A stretch of 64,000 nucleotides of DNA from Plotosus lineatus (taxonomy: Eukaryota > Chordata > Actinopteri > Siluriformes > Plotosidae), in assembly GCA_024760905.1 (NCBI GenBank), contig CM045746.1, positions 7,431,466-7,495,465 of the forward strand, given 5' to 3'. Below the pieces are notes generated by a model. The model saw only the letters and a program-made list of their open reading frames with translations. It searched no databases and was not told the origin of the DNA. Below are positions 33,824 through 44,372 of the stretch, piece by piece. The stretch's first letter is position 1; every line of letters starts with the position of its first letter. A program made the translations under genes and the position numbers.

Positions 33824-36274
33824 ATTCATCTTCTTCTTTCTTCTTCTTCTTTTACTTTCGGCTGCTCCCTTCAGGGGTCGCCACAGCAAATCATCCGCCT
33901 CCATCTCACCCTGTCCTCTGCATCTTCTTTTCTGACTCCAACGACCTTCATGTCTTCCTTCACCACATCCATAAATCTCTTCTTTGGTCTTCCTCGAGGC
34001 CTTCTGCCTGGTAGTTCCAACCTCAGCATCCTACTGCCAATATACTCACTATCCCTCCTCTGTACATGTCCAAACCATCTCAATCTAGCCTCTCTGACTT
34101 TGTCTCCAAAACATCTTACATGGGCTGTCCCTCTGATATACTCATTTCTGATCCTATCCATCCTCGTTACTCCCAGAGAGAACCTCAACATTTTCATCTC
34201 CGTGACCTCCTGCCTTTTCCTCAGCGCCACTGTTTCTAATCCATACAATATCGCTGGCCCACCACCGTCTTGTACACTTTTCCCTTCATTCTTGCTGACA
34301 CTCTCCTATTGCACATCACACACACTTTTCTCCAACCATTCCAGCCTGCCTGCACACGCTTCTTCACCTCTTTTCCACACTCTCCATTACTCTGGATTGT
34401 TGAGCCTAAGTACTTAAAATCCTCCACCTTCGTTATCTCTGTTCCCTGTAACATCACCGTTCCTCCTGGGTCCTTCTCATTCACACACATGTATTCTGAT
34501 TTTCTGAGGCTAACCTTCATTCCTCTCCTTTCCAGGGCATACCTCCACCTCTTTAGATTTTCCTGCACTTGTTCTCTGCTCTCACTACAGATCACAATGT
34601 CATCTGCAAACATCATAGTCCATGGAGATTCTTGTCTCACCTCGTCTGTCAGCCTGTCCATCACCATAGCAAACAAGAAGAGGCTCAGAGCTGACCCTTG
34701 ATGCAGTCCCAACTCCACCTTGAACTCTCTGTCATACCGACAGCACACCTCACCACTGTCTTACATCTTTCATACATGTCCTGCACCACTCTAACATACT
34801 TCTCTGCCAGACTTCCTCATGCAATACCACAGTTCTTCTCTTGGCACCCTGTCATATGCTTTTTCCAGATCAACAATGTAGCACAATGTAGCTCCCTCTG
34901 ACCTTCTCTGGACTTCTCTATTAACATCCTCAAAGCAAACATTGCATCTGTGGTGCTCTTTCTTGGCATGAAACCAAACTGTTGTTCATAAATGCTGACC
35001 TCTGCCCTTAGTCTAGCTTCCACTATTCTTTCCCATAACTTTATCGTATGGCTCATCAACTTTATCCCTCTGTAGTTGCCGCAACTCTGCACGTCTCCCT
35101 TGTTGTTAAAAATGGGCACCAGCACACTTCTCCTCCATTCCTCCGGCATCTGCTCACTCTCTAGGACCTTGTTGAATGTTCTTGTCAGAAAATCTACTGC
35201 TACCTCTCTTAGACACTTCCATACCTCCACAGGGATGTCATCAGGACCCAACTGCCTTTCCATTCTTCATCCTCTTCAATGCCCTTCTCACTTCACCCTT
35301 ACTGATCTTTGCTACTTCCTGCTCCTCAATGGTCACCTCTTCTACTATTTTTTTTTCTCTCTCATTTTCCTCATCAGCTTGCATCATTGCTGTTTGGCAA
35401 CAATCTCACCCACTACTACTTTGCAGTCACTGACTTCCTTCAAATTACATCGCCTACACAAGATGTAGTCTACCTGTGTGCTCCTACCTCCGCTTTTATA
35501 AGTCACCCTATGCTTCTGTTTCTTCTGGAAGAAAGTATTCACCAAAGCCATTTCCATCCTTTTTGCAAAATCTATCAACATCTGTCCTTCTGCGTTACTG
35601 TCCTGGATACCAAACCTGCCCATCACTTCCTCGTCCCCTCTGTTTCCTGCACCAACATGTCCATTGAAGTCTGCACCAATGACCACACTTTCACCTCTGG
35701 GGGTACTCTGCATCACTTACTTCATCTAAGTCACTCCAGAATCTCTCCTTCTCTTCTAGCTCACATCCTGCCTGTGGGGCATAAGCACTAACAACATTGA
35801 GCATTACACCTTCAATTTCTAACTTGAGACTCATCACTCTGTCTGACACTCTTTTCACTTCTAGAACATTCCTGAAAAACCCCTCCTTCAAGATGACTCC
35901 TACTCCATTTCTCTTCCCATCCACACCATTATAAAACAGTTTAAACCCTGCTCCTAAGCTTCTAGCCTTTCTACCTTTCCACCTGATTCCACTGTGGAAC
36001 ACACAGTATGACCACCTTCCTCCTCTGCATCATGTCAGCCAGCTCTCTACCTTCTCTTTGCATAGTTCCAACATTCAAAGTCCCCACTCTCAGTCCTAGA
36101 CTCATGCCTTTCCTCTTCTCTCTCTCTCTGCCTACGGACACGCCTTCCACCTCTCCTTCTTCGACCAACAGTAGTCCAATTTCCATCAGCACCCTGTTGA
36201 TTGACAGCACTGATGGCGGTCATTGTTAACCCGGGCCTCGACCGATCCGGTATGGGGGTAATACTTCTGATTGG

Positions 36275-36967
36275 TGTAACACATGTAAACACATGGTTAC
36301 TAAATTTATTGGAAAAAACCCTAGTTTCCAACACTCCCTGAAAGCACTAGTTTCCTAGTCCCCTTGAGCGCGTCATAGGCACGTGCTGCATGCGACCAGC
36401 AGAGCGTGTAGGAGAGCGTAAAGAGCAGGACGCATACAGAGCCCTCGAAAAGCGACACGAAGCCTTGTATGTGTTTTGTTCTCTCTCAATCGAACCGGGT
36501 GGAGAGAGTTTGTTTTCTTGGAAGCTCCGACTGGTTTTTAGTGGATCTGGATTTGATCTGGAAGCTGGTTTCGGACACGGATGGCGAGCCAAATCCAGTG
36601 AGAACTCTTGGTGGATCCAGAAGCAGTGTGGCCAACTGTTCTCTGGATGCGAGTAGATCTACAGACCCAACCACTTCAAATCACAGGATCCCAGATAAGA
36701 ATAGATAAAAACACCTTTATCCCAAACGGATCACAATCCTGGAAAAAGACTCCCGGGTTCACACGAATCAAACCTTAGAGATTTAAGCTTATTTTATTTT
36801 ATTTTTAATTTGTAAAGAAAGTTCTACAATATTGTTTGCACTGTTTCTTGTAGTATTGTTAATTGTAATAAATCTGCCGGCTGTTCAAATTCAAATCTCC
36901 ACAATTCATTTTACTCCTCTAGAACCTAGTATAAAATCTAGCACAGCTATATCAAGCTGGTGTTACA
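36275..36967 (+). repeat. 5' LTR, 693 bp, short (intronless) form
   Basis: It begins TGTAACACATG and ends GGTGTTACA. It carries AATAAA at 36867-36872. Against the 3' LTR it has one A/T change (about 36304), a 4-bp difference at about 36448, and three 1-2-bp length differences. The positions 36460/36461 and 36529/36530 are where the solo LTR at 61263-62383 carries 70- and 356-bp GT-AG segments. Confidence 0.97.
36867..36872 (+). terminator. LTR poly(A) signal AATAAA
   Basis: It lies about 95 bp from the LTR end. In the 3' LTR copy it would direct 3' processing of the genomic RNA, which places the R/U5 border shortly after it. Confidence 0.7.
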
Positions 36968-36992
36968 TCAAAGTGGCGAGCCAGCCAGGAGG
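36968..36992 (+). other. Probable primer-binding region
   Basis: TGGCGAGCCAGCCAGGAGG (36974-36992) starts six bases after the LTR. TGG at this place is typical, because tRNA 3' ends are CCA. I could not assign the tRNA. Confidence 0.55.
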
Positions 36993-37049
36993 AGTTTTGG
37001 CTACATTTTGCCTCTAAATTAATAATTTGGCATACAGTTTGGCAGTTTT

Positions 37050-38552
37050 ATGACAGTTTTGTACAACTTTTCCCACAAAAGAAATATGGATATCATTGAA
37101 CGTGAAGGTATCAAAGTACCAAATGCTGTATTAATTAGTGGTTTTTCTGGTACTGAGACTGATGAAGAAGTTATTAAGTTTTTAGAAAAGTATGGTTCTA
37201 TTACACGAACAGTGAAACTTACTACTTCTGACCCTGACTTTAAAAATACAGCCGTAGTTGAGTTTGAGTATGGCACTGCTATTGAGTCAATTCAGGCTGA
37301 ACTACCATGTCAAAGAGCAACATCTGACCCAAAGGTTGTTCACAAAATTCAGCTCTTATCCCCACTTTATAGTGATAAGTTAACAGCTGATCTGACCAAG
37401 TCTTTTCTCTTTGATTTAAAGGGAATTGCCAAAGCAAGTGGAATAGATTATGAGAAATTGTTACTTGGTGAACTTAGCAAACTTCAGGCCTCTGCTGCTG
37501 AAAGTGAAGGTATAGCTTCCACTGACGCTACTCCAGTAACTGAAAGTTTAACAGGTGATTCTGTTGTGACACAAACAAATAGGGAAACTCTCACAACTAC
37601 CTCAAACTCTGATATTCCCAGTTCTCCAATCAACAGCAGACCAACTCCTATTTTAAATCCCGAACACTTGAGCACCCCTGAAGTCCAGAGGGTGATTGTC
37701 GAGCACATTGTCAGAAGTGCTGACACGTCCCAAACTTATCTGAACTCTTCCAAGTTCAGGTCGTTCTCCGGAAAATTTCCGTGCCCTAATACAGAAGTAG
37801 ATTATGACACTTGGCGCAGTCATGTTGAGTTTTATCTTGCCGACTCTTCTGTTTCTGAAAGACAGGTAGTAAGAAAAATTATTGAAAGTCTCTTACCACC
37901 AGCCGCCAATATTGTCAAACATTTGGGCCCCTTGTCCAGCCCAAATGACTTTTGAGCTTGCTCGATTCTGCATAATGGGAATGTAGATGATACTGATGAG
38001 CTGTTTGCGAAATTTTTGAGCACAAACCAAAATGCCGGTGAAAAACCTTCAACATACTTGCACCGGCTCCAGACTACATTAAGCAAAGTTGCTAAAGGGG
38101 GAGGCGTTACAGTCAGTGATTTTGATCGACAGCTTTTAAAACAGTTCTGTAGGGTGTGCTGGGATGATAACCTAATTGCCAGCCTCCATCTAGAACAAAA
38201 GAAATCCAGCCCACCTACCTTTTCTGAACTTCTTTTGTTGCTGCGAACAGAGGAGGATAAACAAGCAGCTAAGTCCATTCGCATGAAGCAGCACTTAGGA
38301 CTTTCAAAAGTAAAGGTACAGTCCAACCATTTAAATGTTTATGCAGACACTGAGTTTCAAGCTGCTGCTGCAGACAATTCTAGTAAAACGTCTACCAAGA
38401 AACTGCAGAACCAAATTGCTCAACTGCAAGAACAGTTAACTTACTTAAAAGCGTCCATGGAAAAGACAGTTGAAAAGAAACCTCAGACAAAGTCCCCCAA
38501 AGTTGCAAAGAAACAACAGCGGAAAGGGACACAAACACAGAACTCACCTTGA
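37050..38552 (+). pseudogene. gag: gag: RRM-like and PNMA-type capsid protein, one short disrupted interval
   Basis: The first 301 codons (37050-37955; natural ATG possibly at 37087) hold an RRM-like segment around residues 25-95 (AVLISGF, NTAVVEFEYGTAI), a Ser/Thr-rich linker, and the start of a capsid domain (SGKFPCPN...WRSHVEFYL). A TGA at 37953-37955 interrupts it. The second part, to 38552, is in the same frame (NQNAGEKPSTYLHRLQTTLS, FCRVCWDDNL, LLLRTEEDKQAAK). Two compensating one-base indels near 37950 and 37974 explain the stop. The combination of parts is that of the PNMA/ZCCHC12-type Gag from which those vertebrate genes were domesticated. A coiled coil (38390-38470) and basic tail end it. 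Confidence 0.88.
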
Positions 38553-39958
38553 AAAGTGAAAGCTTTGGAAAAGGTAACAAAAAGCCTCGCCCATGGTTCT
38601 GCTTTAACTGTGGCGAGGATGGCCATATAGTCCCCTCTTGTGACAGTGACCCAAACCCCAAAGCTGTTAAAGCTAAGCGCAAAGAGCTTAGGTCAAAACA
38701 AAATGCTTGGGAGAACCAATGTAACACTGATTTAAAACTAGTTCCTGTTTCAGTTGAGGGACAAACTGGAACTAGTAGCGACACAAGTCCCACTCAGAAA
38801 CCCCAGCCAAAACAGAGTTGTACGCTAACGAGTAAACACCATTCTAGCTTTCCCAAGGGCTTAATAGGTAAGAAGTGCACTGCTAATATAAACATAGCTG
38901 GCGTTAGCTGCAATTCTCTATTAGATTCAGGGTCGCAAGTTACGACTATTTCACACTCCTTTTACCAGAGACATCTGGTTGATTTTCCAATCCAGCCGAT
39001 CAGTGACCTAGATGTTGAGGGTGCAAACGGTCAGGCGGTACCTTATCTAGGCTATGTAGAAGTTCCAGTTGGTTTTCCAAAAGAGTTTGTTGAGTCTGAG
39101 CCTCAAATTTCTACATTAGCTCTAATAGTACCTGATTTGCGCTCCAGCACAGACTTGCCAGTGTTAATTGGTACAAATGCCCTCGATGTTTTATATGAGG
39201 AACATTGTCGAGACACTCCCATTCTACCAGCTGTCTATGGCTATAGTCAGATTTTAAAAATCCTCGAGCACAGATACGAAACAAAGAGCACAGGGAAGCT
39301 TGGGCTAATGACCCTGAGGGGCAACACACCCTATGTTATTCCAGCTCACGAGAAGGTCTGTCTTGGAAGCTGTGCCCACTTAAGTTCGCCACTCACAGAC
39401 AAATGGGCAGTAGTAGAGCAGCCAATGTCCTCAGCCCTTCCAGGTGGAATCTTTGTTGACTGCTGTCTTATCACAGTGCCAAGTCAAAGTCCTTACAAGC
39501 ACCCTGTTTGGATAAGAAATGAAACCGATCATGACATTATGCTTCCTGGCAACTGTGTCCTTGCTGAACTGCATGTTGCAGACCAAGTTTTGGAAACTCA
39601 AAACCTGTCCAATACCAACTCAGCAGGTTGTTGTCGCTTGTCTGCAGACTCCTCATCACCGAAGGACCAGTTGACTTTTGATTTTGAAAATTCACCTCTG
39701 CCTGAGGAGTGGAAAAGTCGCATCACACAGAGTCTGAGTGCTTACAGTGATGTCTTCGCATGCCACGATCTTGACTTTGGCCATGCCACTAGAGTTAAGC
39801 ATAAAATCAAGCTTAAAGTCGAAACACCCATAAAACAGAGATCGAGGCCTATTCACCCAAATGACTACGAAGCTGTTAGGAAACACCTCAAAATGCTTCT
39901 CGATGCCGGGGTAATAAGACCATCAGAATCCCCTTTCGTCCCCCATCGTTGTAGTTAA
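38549..39958 (+). CDS. pol: pol, first part: zinc knuckle, protease, start of RT
   Basis: The frame is shifted by -1 relative to gag, which ends at the same place. It begins with a CX2CX4HX4C knuckle (CFNCGEDGHIVPSC), the RNA-binding end of Gag. An aspartic protease follows, with active-site LLDSGSQVTTIS and flap/hydrophobic block LPVLIGTNAL. It ends in the N-terminal RT segment (IKQRSRPIHPNDYEAVRKHL). No canonical slippery heptamer is seen at the gag/pol join, so the -1 relation may be a mutation or assembly error rather than programmed frameshifting. A further break near 39945 ends the frame. Confidence 0.88.
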   Translation: MKSESFGKGNKKPRPWFCFNCGEDGHIVPSCDSDPNPKAVKAKRKELRSKQNAWENQCNTDLKLVPVSVEGQTGTSSDTSPTQKPQPKQSCTLTSKHHSSFPKGLIGKKCTANINIAGVSCNSLLDSGSQVTTISHSFYQRHLVDFPIQPISDLDVEGANGQAVPYLGYVEVPVGFPKEFVESEPQISTLALIVPDLRSSTDLPVLIGTNALDVLYEEHCRDTPILPAVYGYSQILKILEHRYETKSTGKLGLMTLRGNTPYVIPAHEKVCLGSCAHLSSPLTDKWAVVEQPMSSALPGGIFVDCCLITVPSQSPYKHPVWIRNETDHDIMLPGNCVLAELHVADQVLETQNLSNTNSAGCCRLSADSSSPKDQLTFDFENSPLPEEWKSRITQSLSAYSDVFACHDLDFGHATRVKHKIKLKVETPIKQRSRPIHPNDYEAVRKHLKMLLDAGVIRPSESPFVPHRCS

Positions 39959-39959
39959 G

Positions 39960-40415
39960 AAAAAGACGGGTGAGGTACGTCTCTGTGTGGACTACCGTAA
40001 GGTTAACGTACAAACGGTTAAAGACGCTTACGCGTTACCAAATCTTGAAGAGACCTTCTCCGCTCTATCTGGGTCAAACTGGTTCTCTGTCATGGACTTA
40101 AAGTCGGGCTACTACCAGATAGAGATGGATGAGGAAGATAAGGCCAAAACAGTGTTTGTATGCCCCCTAGGGTTTTATGAATTCAATCGAATGCCTCAGG
40201 GAATCACAAATGCTCCCAGCACCTTTCAGAGGTTAATGGAGAGGTGCATGGGAGACATTATTCTTAAGGAGGTGCTCGTCTTCCTAGACGATTTGATTGT
40301 TTTCTCAGACTCCCTAGAGCAACACGAACAGAGGCTAAAGCATGTTTTGGACCGTCTTCGTGAATATGGCTTAAAGTTGTCCCCCAGAAATGTCGCTTTT
40401 TCAGACATCGGTTAA
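39960..40415 (+). CDS. pol: pol, RT core
   Basis: It continues the RT in another frame: LCVDYRKVN, the motif-A aspartate in SVMDLKSGYYQIEM, MPQGITNAPSTFQ, and the catalytic FLDDLIVFS. All RT catalytic aspartates are present. The frame is lost near 40400, next to a T run. Confidence 0.9.
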   Translation, partial: KKTGEVRLCVDYRKVNVQTVKDAYALPNLEETFSALSGSNWFSVMDLKSGYYQIEMDEEDKAKTVFVCPLGFYEFNRMPQGITNAPSTFQRLMERCMGDIILKEVLVFLDDLIVFSDSLEQHEQRLKHVLDRLREYGLKLSPRNVAFSDIG

Positions 40416-42746
40416 ATATTTAGGCCATATTGTTTCGAGAAATGGCGTAGAAACAGATCCTGAAAAAGTAGCAGCCATTAAGACCTGGCCAGTGCCACAA
40501 AACTTGAAGCAACTCAAGTCGTTTTTAGGGTTCACCGGCTATTATCGCCGATTTGTTAAAGATTATTCAAAGATAGTTCGGCCCTTAAACGACCTTACAT
40601 GTGGCTACCCACCTTATAGAAAAGTCCAGAAACGAACCGACACTTCTAAGTATTTCAACCCTCGAGAACCTTTTGCCGAGAGGTGGACATCTGTCTGTCA
40701 GTCAGCCTTTGAATGCATTAAGGAGAAATTAACATCCTCTCCTGTATTGGGCTTTGCAGATCCAAAGCTCCAATATGTTCTGCATACCGACGCCAGCTCT
40801 ACAGGCCTAGGTGCCGCTCTTTATCAAGAGCAAGGTGGTAAAATGCGCGTCATAGCCTATGCCAGTAGGGGGCTGACACCAAGCGAAACCAGATATCCAG
40901 CTCATAAGCTAGAATTTCTAGCTCTGAAATGGTCCATTGTAGAAAAGTTTCATGATTACCTTTATGGTAATGAATTCACAGTTGTAACGGATAATAATCC
41001 GCTTACATACATTCTGACCACTGCAAAGCTTGATGCAGCTAGCTATCGCTGGTTAGCAGCGCTATCCACCTTCAATTTCCAAATCAAATACAGAGCTGGA
41101 AAGGCTAACCAGGACGCAGATGGCCTATCACGAAGGCCCCACCAAACACTAGCTGCGGATTATGTGACATTAGAAGAGGAGAACCGAATACAACAACTTG
41201 CCTCACGTCTTCTCGGATCCCCTCCTCGATGTAGTGATTTATGTCCTGATACTATTGCAGCAGTATGTCACAAGCATTTTCTCAATGAGAAAACCAAAGA
41301 TTCACCTCATGTCATTCTTGTTGAGTCCTTGGCTATGAATGCTGACGCAATTCCTGATGTATACAGTGATGCTGAAACATCTGGTCAAGTAACTGTTCCC
41401 TTGTTTTCTGCTCATGAGCTTAAAGAACAACAAAGATCTGACCCAAGCATCAATCGTGTCATTCAGTTACTTGAAGCTGGAGCAGATGTTCCACATAACA
41501 ACAGAGAAACATTTGAAATAAAACTGATGCTCCGAGAATGGAAACGTCTTGAAATGAGGGATGAACTTTTGTTCAGGAGACGACAATGTGACCCAGATAC
41601 AACTTACCAGCTTGTACTCCCTGTCTCACTTAGACCCACTGTTCTAAAGTTACTCCACGATGACATGGGTCATATGGGGTGGGAGAGGACTCATGAACTA
41701 GTGAGAGCAAGATTTTATTGGCCTAAGATGGGTCATGACATTGAGACCAAAATAAAGAACTGTGGTCGTTGTGTTCGAAGAAAGTCCTTGCCTGAAAAGG
41801 CCGCGCCTTTAGTTAATATTAAAACCACGCGACCAATGGGATTGGTCTGCATGGACTTTCTTTCGATTGAGCCCGATAGTAAGAGTACCAAGGACGTTTT
41901 AGTCATCACAGATCATATTACGAAATATGCGGTGGCCTTGCCCACTCGTGATCAAAAGGCAACCACTGTGGCTAAAAATCTCTGGGAAAACTTTTTGGTT
42001 CACTATGGGTTCCCCGAACGCCTCCATAGTGACCAGGGGAGGGATTTTGAGTCACATGTGATTAAGGAACTGTGTGCTATTACAGGCATCAAAAAAGTGA
42101 GAACCAGTCCTAATCACCCGAGGGGTAACCCCGTAGAGCGATTCAATCGCACCCTCCTTAGTATGTTAGGTACTCTGAAGGATGACCAAAAAGTTCATTG
42201 GCGTGATTTTGTCAAGCCTCTCACACACGCCTACAACTGTTCAAAGAGTGAGGTTACTGGGTTTAGTCCTTATGAGTTGATGTTTGGCCGTAAGCCTAAG
42301 CTACCAGTTGACCTTGCCTTTGGGTTGCCCGTTACAGGGGACTCACCTGCATCCCATTCTCAGTATGTGCGCAGTCTAAAGGCTAAACTTCGAAGAAAGT
42401 TACCAAATTGCCCTTGAAAACTCCAAAAAGTTGCAGAGCGCAATAAGAGCAGATTTGATAAGAAAGTCAGAGAATCCACTCTTGAAGCAGGAGATAGAGT
42501 TTTAGTCAAAAATGTCCGTTTGCGCAATAAACATAAACTTGCCGACAAATGGGAACGCATGGTGTACCGTGTTGTCAAGAAAATGGAAAATGTTCCTGTG
42601 TATGTGGTTCGACCAGAGAGAGGTGATGGTCCAAGTAGAACTCTTCACCGAGACCTTCTACTTGCGTGTGGTGACCTCTCAGACATTGAGGATGAAGTTG
42701 AGACAAGACCAAAACCTCCACGTGACGCAAAACTCGACAAAGTCTT
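40390..42746 (+). CDS. pol: pol, RT thumb, RNase H and integrase
   Basis: 675 codons to a TGA at 42415. RT end: VKYLGHIVSRNG, FLGFTGYYRRF. RNase H at residues about 130-250: HTDASSTGLGAAL, KLEFLALKWSI, VTDNNPLTYI, GKANQDADGLSR. Integrase: zinc-binding HHCC (about 420-465, LLHDDMGHMGW...CGRCVRRK), catalytic D, D and E in VCMDFLSIEP, LHSDQGRDFES and GNPVERFNRTLL, then GFSPYELMFGR. After the TGA the same frame resumes (RNKHKLADKWERM, VPVYVVRPERGDG, a GPY/F-like end). Two compensating one-base indels in A runs near 42395 and 42425 account for the stop. Confidence 0.92.
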
Positions 42747-42749
42747 TCC

Positions 42750-43331
42750 GAACCACAGGACACAGATCTGTCAGAATCAGAGGAGGAGTATGAACCCATG
42801 CCAGGACAACCTTCAATCGAAACAGAGACATTCATTAAGATTTATGACAATAATCAAGACCAATCAAATGTACGAAACCAGACAACAAACTCGGATATTT
42901 CAAATGAACCACTCTCACTCAATAAGGATACCTCCTTGCACCCAACAGTTTCAGTTGAGACAGACACAGACGAGATGGACAATGAACAGGAAAATCAGAA
43001 TGAGGCCGAACTACTCAAAGAGGAATCACATTCAGATGTCATGGAAGGAGGAGATGATGAAAACCAAATACAAGGAGGACCAGACGTTAATATTGTGGAC
43101 ACAGAGCAAAATGGTGATGTGATTGACCAACAAACAGAACAGACAATTGAAACAACAAATGAAACTCCCAATGTGAGAAAATCTGAAAGATTAAAGCGAG
43201 CCCCAGGACGGTTTCATTACCCTCAATTGGGTCAACCGCTGATATCTTTTGCACAACGGTTCTTGGATAACTTTAACCAAGCCCTAGAGTCAATTAGTAG
43301 CTATGAAAACCATCAGATCTATGATGTTTAA
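42750..43331 (+). CDS. pol: pol, acidic C-terminal extension
   Basis: 177 codons open from 42798, in a third frame, very rich in Glu, Asp, Asn, Gln and Thr and ending RKSERLKRAPGRFHYPQLGQ. A basic RKSxRxxRxPxR block followed by a short hydrophobic tail is common at the integrase C-terminus of vertebrate gypsy elements, so I read it as the end of pol shifted by an indel near 42745. It could instead be a separate small ORF. Confidence 0.6.
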   Translation, partial: EPQDTDLSESEEEYEPMPGQPSIETETFIKIYDNNQDQSNVRNQTTNSDISNEPLSLNKDTSLHPTVSVETDTDEMDNEQENQNEAELLKEESHSDVMEGGDDENQIQGGPDVNIVDTEQNGDVIDQQTEQTIETTNETPNVRKSERLKRAPGRFHYPQLGQPLISFAQRFLDNFNQALESISSYENHQIYDV

Positions 43332-43367
43332 ACAGACATTTAAGTACATGACGGGACTCATGCTTAT

Positions 43368-43381
43368 TCAAGGGGGGAGGG
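43368..43381 (+). other. Polypurine tract
   Basis: AAGGGGGGAGGG immediately before the 3' LTR; primes plus-strand DNA synthesis. Confidence 0.85.
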
Positions 43382-44072
43382 TGTAACACATGTAAACACA
43401 TGGTTACTAATTTTATTGGAAAAAACCCTAGTTTCCAACACTCCCTGAAAGCACTAGTTTCCTAGTCCCCTTGAGCGCGTCATAGGCACGTGCTGCATGC
43501 GACCAGCAGAGCGTGTAGGAGAGCGTAAAGAGCAGGACGCATACAGAGCCCTCGGCGACACGAAGCCTTGTATGTGTTTTGTTCTCTCTCAATCGAACCG
43601 GGTGGAGAGAGTTTGTTTTCTTGGAAGCTCCGACTGGTTTTTTAGTGGATCTGGATTTGATCTGGAAGCTGGTTTCGGACACGGATGGCGAGCCAAATCC
43701 AGTGAGAACTCTTGGTGGATCCAGAAGCAGTGTGGCCAACTGTTCTCTGGATGCGAGAGTAGATCTACAGACCCAACCACTTCAAATCACAGGATCCCAG
43801 ATAAGAATAGATAAAAACACCTTTATCCCAAACGGATCACAATCCTGGAAAAGACTCCCGGGTTCACACGAATCAAACCTTAGAGATTTAAGCTTATTTT
43901 ATTTTATTTTTAATTTGTAAAGAAAGTTCTACAATATTGTTTGCACTGTTTCTTGTAGTATTGTTAATTGTAATAAATCTGCCGGCTGTTCAAATTCAAA
44001 TCTCCACAATTCATTTTACTCCTCTAGAACCTAGTATAAAATCTAGCACAGCTATATCAAGCTGGTGTTACA
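43382..44072 (+). repeat. 3' LTR, 691 bp, short (intronless) form
   Basis: It begins and ends as the 5' LTR and is nearly identical to it. The junctions equivalent to the intron sites of the solo LTR are 43563/43564 and 43632/43633; both LTRs lack the same segments. Confidence 0.97.
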
Positions 44073-44205
44073 TTTGCATCATAAAAGTTTGGCATTGGTT
44101 TTACGTCGGATGCCCTTCCTGACACAACCCTCTGCATTTCTCCGGGCTTGGGACCGGCATGAGGGGGAGAGACACTACCGTGCCCCCCCACCTCATGGCT
44201 GCATT

Positions 44206-44372
44206 ATTATCAAATTGAAAAATAAGGAAATTAAGGAAAAATATGGGGGAAAGTTAAGGAAAATGCCGCAAAAACAAGGCTAATTATGCAAAAAAAAAAA
44301 AAAAGAAAAGAAACCCTGAGTGGGTGTGTCAGTCCTAATTAATTGCAGAAAGTGAGGGATCCCTATATATGC
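44206..44372. mobile_element. MITE-1, right half of the split copy
   Basis: TTGAAAAATAAGGAAATTAAGG and following, ending GCAGAAAGTGAGGGATCCCT, match the right part of MITE-1, though a central part is missing. With 33757-33823 it brackets RTE copy C. Confidence 0.85.

Larger units (their letters stand above)
36275..44072 (+). mobile_element. Ty3/gypsy LTR retrotransposon, PNMA-type Gag
   Basis: A near-complete 7.8-kb element: two LTRs, primer-binding region, Gag with RRM-like and capsid parts, zinc knuckle, protease, RT, RNase H, integrase, polypurine tract. Domain order (RT-RNase H-integrase) is that of Ty3/gypsy. The target duplication appears to be 4 bp with one mismatch, TTGG at 36271-36274 and TTTG at 44073-44076; removing one copy restores the 16-bp spacing seen in RTE copies B and E. 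The LTRs differ by one substitution and four small indels, so insertion was recent. No env-like ORF is seen. Reading frames carry several single-base breaks. Confidence 0.95.
33824..44205 (-). mobile_element. RTE-type LINE, copy C, split by a gypsy element
   Basis: RTE sequence occupies 33824-36274 and 44073-44205. The gypsy element 36275-44072 sits in its 5' leader, between the complement of ...ATACCGGATCGG and the leader part with GGCATCCGACGTAAAACC. Compared with copy B, about 590 bp are missing at about 35375 (end of the endonuclease to start of the RT). The protein is in many pieces: 35691-36002 and 35384-35716 endonuclease, 34817-35263 and 34236-34748 RT (with FADD), 33871-34248 C-terminus. 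It shares the 5-bp deletion of copy B at about 34815. Confidence 0.92.

Noticed and set aside
36274..36275. Absence of target duplication at the gypsy element, suggesting recombination
   Set aside because: A 4-bp duplication with one mismatch (TTGG/TTTG) fits, and the 16-bp spacing in other RTE copies supports it.
38530..38560. Programmed -1 frameshift between gag and pol
   Set aside because: The frames are related by -1, but no canonical slippery heptamer is visible in the overlap, and other one-base errors in this element make an accidental indel as likely.
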